DNA from: Bacteroidales bacterium
GTDB lineage: Bacteria; Bacteroidota; Bacteroidia; Bacteroidales; Muribaculaceae
DNA: 5,272 bases
Assembly: GCA_900767075.1 (NCBI GenBank)
Contig: CAAFXX010000153.1
Span: 1-5,272 of the forward strand
Reading direction: 5' to 3'
This document shows, one piece after another, positions 1 through 5,272 of the stretch (within the stretch, counting starts at the first letter, position 1; every line of letters starts with the position of its first letter). The notes under the pieces are model-generated. The model was not told the origin of the DNA and ran no database searches. It saw only the letters and a list, made by a program, of their open reading frames with translations. The translations under genes and the position numbers were made by a program.

Positions 1-522
1 CCAGATATCAAGATTCAGAATGAATCAAAACTGGTTTCCGCAGAATCTTCATATGATTATGATCTCTTCTTTGTTGGAATAGATAAAAACCGCCGTGAAA
101 AGTTATCGAAAATTATCAATATCGCAAAGGCAGAAAACCTAAGTTATAGATTACATATCGTAAAAGACAAACAATCAAAAAATATCTCTGAAGATCTGGC
201 TAAATTTTATAAAACAGAAAATCTGCTTTACCCGGATTATCTTAAAGGACTATTACAGTCTCGGGCTATTCTTGAAATATTGCAGCCAAACCAGACCGGA
301 ATGACAGTTCGGACTCTTGAAGCTCTTTTTATGGGAAGGAAATTGATTACCGACAATGCAGATGCAAAGCATTTTCCGTTCTACCATTCTGACAATATTT
401 ATATTCTCGGCAGCGGAGACAATAGATCCTTACGCGAATTTCTTGATACTCCGTTCCAAAGTATGCCGCCGGAAACCCTCTCTCCATTTGAAATAACCAC
501 TTGGATTAACCGATTTGTCTGA
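1..522 (+). CDS. LPS/polysaccharide glycosyltransferase-like protein (RfaS-annotated type), 3' part only
   Basis: The reading frame is open from the first base of the window to TGA at 520-522, giving the last 173 residues of a protein that starts upstream. Seen: a 'DLFFVGIDKNRREKL' segment (window residues 21-35), a core 'LEILQPNQTGMTVRTLEALF' (91-110), and 'KLITDN' (114-119). The same order of blocks occurs in the next gene, with about 39 identities over 66 aligned residues counted by eye around the core. By alignment to that gene, roughly 160 N-terminal residues are missing. Known: proteins with this Q-x-G-x-T-x-R-x-x-E-A core are often annotated as LPS core biosynthesis (RfaS-like) or GT-B-like proteins in Bacteroidota polysaccharide loci. 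Inferred: a cytoplasmic sugar transferase or accessory for surface glycan assembly. Donor and acceptor cannot be read from sequence. The ATG at 280 lies inside the conserved core and is not a true start. Confidence 0.8.
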   Translation, partial: PDIKIQNESKLVSAESSYDYDLFFVGIDKNRREKLSKIINIAKAENLSYRLHIVKDKQSKNISEDLAKFYKTENLLYPDYLKGLLQSRAILEILQPNQTGMTVRTLEALFMGRKLITDNADAKHFPFYHSDNIYILGSGDNRSLREFLDTPFQSMPPETLSPFEITTWINRFV

Positions 523-529
523 AAACATA

Positions 530-1519
530 ATGTTATACATCATAACAGAGAAACAATTTTATCCTCTTTATATATTGCAAATTCTTAGAACACGAAGTGA
601 CATTCGTGTTATAAGTTATCGACGCACAAAACTAAAAGGATTGAAACATGTGGCATGGAATATATTGCGCAGTATTCATGCAACTGTATTCAATAACAAC
701 TACTATCTCTCCAAAATTATTTATCAAAGAGATATTTTAAGGCAATTGTCGCAAATAAAACCTGAAGATCATGTTCTTTTCTTTGCAATGCGTAACTATA
801 AAGATATCATTGCACTGAATGCCGCCTTAAAGACGAAAAATAAATCGATATTTTTTTGGGATTCCATGCTTGCACTCCGCCATCATGATTCATCTGCACA
901 AAAATTTGTCAAGGGATTAAAAAAACTTGGCTTTCATATAACTACTTTTGATGAAGCTGATGCTCGAAAATATAATCTATCGGCAGTAAATGAAGTATAT
1001 CGAAAGGTCCCCGAGTATTTCAATATTGATAATATACCTGCCGCTTCATTAAAAAATGACATTTTTTTAGCTGCAACAGATAAAAGTCGATGCGAAATCT
1101 TGACTCAGGTTATTACTGATTTTGTAAACCAGGACATCAAATGTGATATCACTTTAATCAGCGATAAATCAACCGGCAAGATACCAGATGAACTTCAACC
1201 GTTCTATAAACGGAAGTTTCTGAAATATGCCATATATATCAAACGAGCTTTATCAGCGCGTGCATTTCTTGAAATTCTGCAACCCGGACAGTCTGGAATG
1301 ACCATTCGCACTCTTGAGGCTCTTTTTCTAAATCGTAAACTTATAACCAACAATAACAATGCCAGAACACTTGATATTTACCATCCTAACAATATTTATG
1401 TATTAGATGGCAAAGAAAAACGGACTGTTCGTGAATTTCTTGATGCCCCAATGTATCCCATAAACGACAATTTAATGAAACGTTATGATATAGAATATTG
1501 GATTGAGCAATTCAAATGA
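530..1519 (+). CDS. LPS/polysaccharide glycosyltransferase-like protein (RfaS-annotated type), complete paralogue
   Basis: A 329-residue protein is predicted from ATG at 530, 7 nt after the upstream stop. A TTG at 515 in the same frame would add five residues and overlap the upstream gene by 8 nt; ATG is preferred because MLYIITEK begins a plausible first beta strand. No signal peptide or membrane helix is evident, so it is probably cytoplasmic. Seen (numbering from ATG): 'VLFFAMRN' near 82-89, 'SIFFWDSM' near 106-113, 'TFDEADARKYNL' at 139-150, 'LEILQPGQSGMTIRTLEALF' at 247-266 and 'KLITNN' at 270-275. The TFD-x-x-DA-x-KY block followed by the Q-x-G-x-T-x-R-x-x-E-A core is the layout of the RfaS-annotated family, probably GT-B-like, in surface-polysaccharide loci. 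It is a tandem paralogue of, and probably cotranscribed with, the preceding gene. Base composition is low in GC (17 of 60 in 721-780). Family placement is good; the enzymatic reaction is unproven. Confidence 0.85.
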   Translation: MLYIITEKQFYPLYILQILRTRSDIRVISYRRTKLKGLKHVAWNILRSIHATVFNNNYYLSKIIYQRDILRQLSQIKPEDHVLFFAMRNYKDIIALNAALKTKNKSIFFWDSMLALRHHDSSAQKFVKGLKKLGFHITTFDEADARKYNLSAVNEVYRKVPEYFNIDNIPAASLKNDIFLAATDKSRCEILTQVITDFVNQDIKCDITLISDKSTGKIPDELQPFYKRKFLKYAIYIKRALSARAFLEILQPGQSGMTIRTLEALFLNRKLITNNNNARTLDIYHPNNIYVLDGKEKRTVREFLDAPMYPINDNLMKRYDIEYWIEQFK

Positions 1520-1540
1520 AGATTTTAACAAATTAAATAA

Positions 1541-2446
1541 TCAAGATGGTTGCAGGCCTGCAATCTGATCTTCCGAAAGACCTGTGGCTTTAGATATTGT
1601 GAGGATATCCAACCCCATAGCCAACAATCTTTTTGCTGTAGCCAAATAAGCAATTTGTTCTCCTTCAAAGCGTCCTTCAGCGCGTCCTTCGACACGTCCT
1701 TCGGCGCGTCCTTCGACACGCCCTTCGGCGCGTCCTTCGGCACGGTATTCTTCTGCAAGGAATTTTCTGTCACGTTCGTCATCACGAAGGCGCTGCAATG
1801 ATTGGCTATATGGAACAACATCTTCTGCAGCAAGAGACCCAATTTCTGCCGCATCAAATAATTCCTCAAAAAAATTATCCTTGTATGGCTTTGACTTTTT
1901 ATCCATATTTTCCATATTCTTTATAAGATACAACAACTTTTCTATGTCGTTATCGCATTCCTCCCATTCGTTTTTAACATTTCCAAGAGGTAGAAACAAC
2001 ATTCTCAAATCATCCGTATAGACTCTATGGCTTTTAATATCTGCAAGTCGGATATCATGCACCGGCAATTCCGACATACCCTCCATTGGAAAATCAATAA
2101 TAAAGATTGTAAACACAGGCTTCATGTCATATTCCCATCCTCTTCTTCCTTGTCCGGTAATGGCTGACGCGATATAGAACAAAGTCCGGTTCTTCCAATA
2201 AGGTTTATAATTATTCTGCATCTCTATTATGAAGTGTTCGCCACGTCCCTCCTTGTTAGTGCAGTATACGTCATAGACGATGCTTTTACCCTCTGAATCA
2301 GATGGCAGCAATTCCTTATTCATGAAATGAATATCACGAATATTGAACTCATTTTCGAATAAGATATTCAAGAATCTTATAGCGACGTTTTTATATTTTT
2401 CCGAACCGAATATACGCTTGAAGGCATAATCGGTCTGTAGATTCAT
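1541..2446 (-). CDS. Rpn family recombination-promoting nuclease / PD-(D/E)XK nuclease family transposase, with RxEG repeats
   Basis: A 301-residue protein is predicted from ATG at 2444-2446. A GTG at 2459-2461 would add five residues, but the family start normally sits just before the 'TDYAFKRIFG' block, as at residues 5-14 here. Seen: 'FKRIFG' (9-14), 'FLNILFENE' (25-33), 'YDVYC' with D59, and 'IIEMQ' with E75-M76-Q77. D59 and E75-x-Q77 are the likely metal-binding PD-(D/E)XK residues. A charged linker (DDERDRKFLAEEY) leads into seven RxEG tetrapeptides at 235-262, then a C-terminal helical block 'AKRLLAMGLDILTISKATGL' (271-290), usual in this family. Known: Rpn proteins are DNA endonucleases; E. 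coli members promote RecA-independent recombination and are reported as anti-phage toxins blocked by an internally translated C-terminal product. Inferred: accessory nuclease or defence gene. All catalytic-looking residues are present, so it is probably intact. It converges on the glycosyltransferase gene and diverges from lysC. Confidence 0.9.
   Translation of the reverse strand: MNLQTDYAFKRIFGSEKYKNVAIRFLNILFENEFNIRDIHFMNKELLPSDSEGKSIVYDVYCTNKEGRGEHFIIEMQNNYKPYWKNRTLFYIASAITGQGRRGWEYDMKPVFTIFIIDFPMEGMSELPVHDIRLADIKSHRVYTDDLRMLFLPLGNVKNEWEECDNDIEKLLYLIKNMENMDKKSKPYKDNFFEELFDAAEIGSLAAEDVVPYSQSLQRLRDDERDRKFLAEEYRAEGRAEGRVEGRAEGRVEGRAEGRFEGEQIAYLATAKRLLAMGLDILTISKATGLSEDQIAGLQPS
1659..1742 (-). 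repeat. 12-bp tandem repeat encoding seven RxEG tetrapeptides inside the Rpn gene
   Basis: On the + strand seven 12-bp units run in register: one diverged unit at 1659-1670, then CGTCCTTCAGCG, CGTCCTTCGACA, CGTCCTTCGGCG, CGTCCTTCGACA, CGCCCTTCGGCG and CGTCCTTCGGCA to 1742. GACA and GGCG unit endings alternate in the middle, giving a weaker 24-bp superperiod. On the coding (-) strand this reads RAEG, RAEG, RVEG, RAEG, RVEG, RAEG, RFEG. Because 12 is a multiple of three, gain or loss of units keeps the gene in frame, and other frames stay open across the array. The peptide is highly charged and likely helical. Known: four-residue repeats of variable number occur in Rpn C-terminal regions. Confidence 0.95.
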
Positions 2447-2580
2447 AAAGGTACTTTCCACTTTGCTAAGTTAGTAAAAAAACTCTTTTATTCCAAAATA
2501 ATCGGGGCCGTCAGGATCGGCGGCATGAAATATCGCAGGGTATTTTGCGTTAATTATTTAGTTTCTACATCTATAATCTT
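2447..2580. promoter_or_regulatory. Divergent intergenic region between rpn and lysC (promoters expected)
   Basis: The 134 bp between the two divergent starts must hold promoters for both genes, but neither matches the Bacteroidota consensus (-33 TTTG, -7 TAnnTTTG) well. For rpn the best -7 candidate is TTATTTTG on the - strand at 2501-2494 (one mismatch), with no properly spaced TTTG. For lysC, TTTG at 2544-2547 is followed 18 nt later by TACATCTA (2566-2573), a weak match that would give a very short or absent leader. A small GC-rich patch with a 4-bp stem (GCCG...CGGC, about 2507-2521) lies in otherwise AT-rich DNA. No Shine-Dalgarno is seen before lysC, and no riboswitch can be recognised. 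The region is assigned by position; the individual boxes are weak. Confidence 0.4.
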
Positions 2581-3891
2581 ATGAAAGTATTGAAATTCGG
2601 CGGCACATCTGTCGGTTCTCCCGAAAGAATTAAGAATGTGGCCGCACTCATCACCGAGAGAGGCAAAAATATAATCGTGCTTTCCGCCATGAGCGGCACA
2701 ACAAATTCCCTGCTAAGCATCTCCTATGCCCATAAGAGCGGTTTTCAGGATGTCGCGACGAAACTTATCGACGAACTTACCGGAAAATATGCCGATGTGA
2801 TCGACAACCTGTATTCCTCTGAAGAAGCCCGCAGACAAGCATATTCAATCATCGGAGGCTTTTTCAATGAGATGCGCAGTATAGTCGCTCAGCAATATTC
2901 CGATAATGCAGAGAAAAAGATTGTGGCTTTCGGAGAACTGATATCCACCAACCTGATGCACATCCTTTTGCATGAGCAGTGCATCAATTCCGTTTTGCTT
3001 CCGGCTCTCGACTTTATGCGCACTGACGCCCATAACGAGCCGGACCCGGATTTTATCAAGACTCATTTAAATGAAATACTGGCGTCAAACCCTGACGCGG
3101 ATTTATACATAACACAAGGATTCATATGCCGTAACAGCCGCGGCGAGATCGACAACCTTCTTCGCGGCGGCAGTGACTACACCGCTTCTTTGATCGGCTC
3201 CGCAATCCTTGCCGAAGAGGTACAGATTTGGACCGACATCGACGGCATGCACAACAATGATCCCCGTTTCGTGGAGGGAACAAAACCGGTGCATAACCTT
3301 AACTTCGAAGAAGCCGCCGAACTCGCATATTTCGGTGCCAAGATTCTTCATCCCACATGCATCCAGCCTGCCAAAGTCAATAACATTCCTGTCAGACTGC
3401 TCAACACGATGCAGCCTGAGGCTGAAGGCACCCTTATCAACAACGTGCTTCGCCATGGCTTGATAAAGGCAGTGGCGGCGAAGGATGACATCACGGCAAT
3501 CAAGATAAAGAGTGACCGCATGCTTCTTGCATATGGTTTCCTAAAGAAAGTATTCGACATATTCAACAAATACGAGACATCAATCGACATGATCGTTACA
3601 AGCGAAGTCGGAGTATCGCTCACCATCGACAACACTCGCCATCTCGATAACATCCTTAACGAACTCAATACCCTTGGATCAGTTACCGTAGACAGCGACA
3701 TGGTGATAATCTGTGTCGTCGGCGATCTCGAATGGCAGAACCGTGGATTCGAGGCAAAGGCACTTGACGCTTTAAGTGAGATTCCCGTGCGTATGATCTC
3801 CTATGGCGGAAGCAATTACAATATATCTTTCCTTATCCGGAAGGAGGACAAACAACGGGCTTTGTCACTTCTTTCCGAACATCTATTCTAA
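2581..3891 (+). CDS. lysC: Aspartate kinase (aspartokinase), monofunctional, lysine-sensitive type
   Basis: A 436-residue enzyme that phosphorylates L-aspartate with ATP, the first committed step toward lysine, threonine and methionine; cytoplasmic. Seen: N-terminal ATP/aspartate motif 'KFGGTSVGS' (5-13), 'SAMSGTTNSLL' (35-45), 'FGELIST' (117-123), 'LRGGSDYTASLIG' (194-206), 'IWTDIDGMHNNDPR' (216-229) and 'AELAYFGAKILHP' (246-258), which is the complete amino-acid-kinase domain. Two C-terminal ACT segments follow: 'YGFLKKVFDIF' to 'TSEVGVSLTID' (318-350), and 'VIICVVGDLEW' to 'NISFLIR' (375-420). The first ACT segment resembles the lysine-binding site of E. coli AKIII, so lysine feedback inhibition is likely. 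Length fits monofunctional LysC, and no homoserine dehydrogenase domain is fused. The start is fixed by MKVLKFGGTS. The gene ends in tandem TAA TAA stops, 18 nt before lysA, implying one operon. GC content is clearly higher than in the left part of the window. Confidence 0.97.
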   Translation: MKVLKFGGTSVGSPERIKNVAALITERGKNIIVLSAMSGTTNSLLSISYAHKSGFQDVATKLIDELTGKYADVIDNLYSSEEARRQAYSIIGGFFNEMRSIVAQQYSDNAEKKIVAFGELISTNLMHILLHEQCINSVLLPALDFMRTDAHNEPDPDFIKTHLNEILASNPDADLYITQGFICRNSRGEIDNLLRGGSDYTASLIGSAILAEEVQIWTDIDGMHNNDPRFVEGTKPVHNLNFEEAAELAYFGAKILHPTCIQPAKVNNIPVRLLNTMQPEAEGTLINNVLRHGLIKAVAAKDDITAIKIKSDRMLLAYGFLKKVFDIFNKYETSIDMIVTSEVGVSLTIDNTRHLDNILNELNTLGSVTVDSDMVIICVVGDLEWQNRGFEAKALDALSEIPVRMISYGGSNYNISFLIRKEDKQRALSLLSEHLF

Positions 3892-3909
3892 TAATCAAAC
3901 CCTAAGCAA

Positions 3910-5058
3910 ATGAATATACCCGAAATTTTAAGACATTCCGGAGAGACACCTTTTTACTATTATGACCTGGACCTGCTCCGCCGGACGCTCGACGAGGTAA
4001 ACCTATGCATCGAAGGACACAATGCAGAAGTGCATTATGCGCTGAAGGCAAATTCCGATCCACGCATCTTAGGCATGATAGCAGCCTCCGGCTTCGGTGC
4101 CGACTGCGTGAGCGGAGGAGAAGTACGCCTTGCCCTTGCCGCCGGATTCCCCGCATCAAAGATTTCATACGCCGGAGTCGGAAAGACCGACCGCGAGATC
4201 CACGATTCCATCCTTTCCGGTATTGGTTGCTTCAATGTTGAGTCAATCGAGGAACTCGAGGTGATTGCCGAGATTGCAGAGCGGCTGGAGAAAACCGCAC
4301 CTGTAGCCCTGCGGGTGAATCCTAATATTGATGCGCACACGCATGAATATATAACCACCGGACTTGAAGAGAATAAATTCGGCATCGACCTGAGGCTTCT
4401 TGACAGGGCTGTATCTATCGCACATAATTCTGATTCGCTCGATCTTATCGGACTTCATTTCCACATAGGGTCGCAGGTCACTATCACAGAGCCATTCAAG
4501 CTTCTGTGCGAGCGTATAAACGGACTTGTTCAGAAATACCGCGAACAAGGAATCGAATTCAAGACTCTCAACGTTGGGGGCGGATTCGGCATCGATTACG
4601 AGGACCCGGACCGCCACCCTATTCCCGATTTCAAGTCTTACTTCTCTTCGATATTCGATAATCTTGATCTTGGACCCGGTCAGACCATGATCTGTGAACC
4701 GGGTCGTTCGATAGTGGCACAATGCGGTTCATTGATTGCCACAGCAATCTATGTAAAACAGGGTATCGGAAGAAAATTCATCATACTCGATGCCGGGATG
4801 AACGATCTTATTCGCCCTGCCCTTTACGGAGCGCATCATCTGATTGAAAACCTCTCGGCACCTGCCGACAGCCGGCCAGAAGTCTACGATGTAGTCGGTC
4901 CGGTATGCGAGACTTCAGATACTTTCGCCCGTGATGAGAAACTGCCCGTGACACGACGTGGCGACATCTTCGCCATACGTTCCGCCGGTGCCTATGGAGC
5001 ATCCATGGCATCAAACTACAACTCTCGCCACCTCCCTTCAGCCATTTACTCAGATTAA
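3910..5058 (+). CDS. lysA: Diaminopimelate decarboxylase, short Bacteroidota form
   Basis: A 382-residue PLP enzyme (fold III, alanine-racemase-like barrel) that decarboxylates meso-diaminopimelate to L-lysine, the last step of the pathway; cytoplasmic. Seen: 'PFYYYDLDLLR' (14-24), PLP-lysine motif 'HYALKANSDPRIL' with K46 (42-54), 'GADCVSGGE' (63-71), 'RVNPNI' (135-140), 'LHFHIGSQV' (182-190), the phosphate-binding loop 'NVGGGFGIDY' (221-230), 'CEPGRSIVA' (262-270), 'VVGPVCETSD' with catalytic C333 (328-337), and the closing 'SAGAYGASMASNYNSR' (358-373). It is shorter at the C terminus than the roughly 420-residue E. coli enzyme, but the Bacteroidales form is usually near 386, so this is not a truncation. 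The ATG at 3910 puts the fold at the expected distance. There is no clear Shine-Dalgarno. It follows lysC and is terminated by a hairpin 20 nt downstream. Confidence 0.96.
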   Translation: MNIPEILRHSGETPFYYYDLDLLRRTLDEVNLCIEGHNAEVHYALKANSDPRILGMIAASGFGADCVSGGEVRLALAAGFPASKISYAGVGKTDREIHDSILSGIGCFNVESIEELEVIAEIAERLEKTAPVALRVNPNIDAHTHEYITTGLEENKFGIDLRLLDRAVSIAHNSDSLDLIGLHFHIGSQVTITEPFKLLCERINGLVQKYREQGIEFKTLNVGGGFGIDYEDPDRHPIPDFKSYFSSIFDNLDLGPGQTMICEPGRSIVAQCGSLIATAIYVKQGIGRKFIILDAGMNDLIRPALYGAHHLIENLSAPADSRPEVYDVVGPVCETSDTFARDEKLPVTRRGDIFAIRSAGAYGASMASNYNSRHLPSAIYSD

Positions 5059-5078
5059 ATAAACCGCATACAGATCAA

Positions 5079-5113
5079 CAACGCTCGAAAATCACCATGA
5101 TTTTCGAGCATTG
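5079..5113 (+). terminator. Rho-independent-type hairpin terminator of the lysC-lysA operon
   Basis: GCTCGAAAATCA at 5083-5094 pairs perfectly with TGATTTTCGAGC at 5098-5109 across a 3-nt loop (CCA). After one C/A mismatch, three more pairs (CAA with TTG) extend the stem to 5079-5113. The downstream tract is T-rich rather than pure T (tatattt at 5114-5120), which is common in this phylum. It lies 20 nt after the lysA stop. The stem is nearly symmetric, so it could also act on - strand transcription entering from the right. Confidence 0.8.
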
Positions 5114-5159
5114 TATATTTGACACACAGAATATAACATAACCTGTAGTGAACTATAAT

Positions 5160-5272
5160 GTCCAACTCTTGTAATAAAAACCGTCCAACTCTTATAATAG
5201 AAACCGTCCAACTCTTATAATAGAAACCGTCCAACGCTAATAATGAAAATCGTCCACCTCTTATAATGAAAA
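5160..5272. repeat. Tandem array of a 23-bp repeat, five units visible, running off the window
   Basis: Units begin with GTCCAA (or GTCCAC) at 5160, 5183, 5206, 5229 and 5252; the first four are exactly 23 bp and the fifth is cut after 21 bp by the window edge. The core is GTCCAACTCTTATAAT followed by an A-rich tail ending ACC or ATC. Units 2 and 3 are identical; unit 1 differs from them at two positions; unit 4 differs at five; unit 5 has a C at position 6 and shares the GA swap at positions 17-18 with unit 4. The period is not a multiple of three and no ORF covers it, so it is non-coding. There are no unique spacers, so it is not a CRISPR. Each unit carries TATAAT or AATAAT. It may be a transposon terminal array (IS21-family ends carry multiple internal repeats) or an intergenic satellite; the deciding sequence lies to the right. 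Confidence 0.9.

Noticed and set aside
1550..1801. + strand frame with SFGASFDTSF-like repeats
   Set aside because: Antisense reading of the same rpn repeat array; the low-complexity peptide is a by-product of the repeat.
1525..1869. Open - strand frame with SKDAPKDVSKDA-like repeats
   Set aside because: It is the shifted-frame reading of the 12-bp repeat inside rpn; a period divisible by three keeps other frames open. The upstream part has no family features.
1534..2560. 8-bp inverted repeat TAAATAAT (1534-1541) / ATTATTTA (2553-2560) flanking rpn, as possible transposon ends
   Set aside because: Short, pure A/T and in AT-rich DNA; expected by chance, and there is no target duplication.
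2845..3701. Several antisense and shifted open frames inside lysC
   Set aside because: They lie wholly within a gene with full-length family motifs, show no recognisable domains, and reflect the codon bias of the sense strand.
3902..5014. Several antisense and shifted open frames inside lysA, including one of 159 residues at 4243-4722
   Set aside because: All are covered by the well-supported lysA frame; their peptides have no domain logic.
3910..5058. C-terminal truncation of lysA
   Set aside because: The short C terminus matches the usual Bacteroidales length of about 386 residues, and all catalytic motifs through AYG-x-x-M-x-S-x-YN are present.
5160..5272. CRISPR array
   Set aside because: The repeats abut directly with a strict 23-bp period and no spacer sequence between them.

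Overview
The window looks like a chromosomal segment from a Bacteroidales-type bacterium (phylum Bacteroidota; Bacteroides, Prevotella and Muribaculaceae relatives are all plausible). The reasons are the adjacent monofunctional aspartokinase (lysC) and short diaminopimelate decarboxylase (lysA), a pair of RfaS-annotated LPS-type glycosyltransferase-like genes, an Rpn/PD-(D/E)XK nuclease of the kind common in gut Bacteroidales, and start codons preceded by A/T-rich sequence without a convincing Shine-Dalgarno. The genus cannot be fixed from the sequence alone.

Layout: (1) 1-1519, + strand, AT-rich: two tandem paralogous glycosyltransferase-like genes. The first is cut by the window edge and the second is complete. 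They are probably the end of a surface-polysaccharide/LPS locus. (2) 1541-2446, - strand, converging on the glycosyltransferases with a 21-nt gap: an Rpn-family nuclease carrying seven RxEG tetrapeptide repeats encoded by a 12-bp tandem DNA repeat. (3) 2447-2580: the divergent intergenic region shared by rpn and lysC. (4) 2581-5058, + strand, more GC-rich: lysC-lysA, an 18-nt-spaced operon encoding the first committed and the last enzyme of lysine biosynthesis, closed by a clear hairpin at 5079-5113. (5) 5160-5272: a tandem array of a 23-bp repeat running off the window, possibly the end of an insertion sequence or an intergenic satellite.

lysC and lysA are housekeeping metabolism and the glycosyltransferase pair is envelope decoration. 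The rpn gene sits between them as a probable accessory gene. It is the strongest candidate for something exciting: Rpn proteins have been reported as anti-phage toxins inhibited by a C-terminal product translated from inside the same gene, with variable four-residue repeats in that C-terminal part, and this gene has that architecture. The other item needing follow-up is the 23-bp repeat array at the right edge. I see no CRISPR array, tRNA or rRNA.
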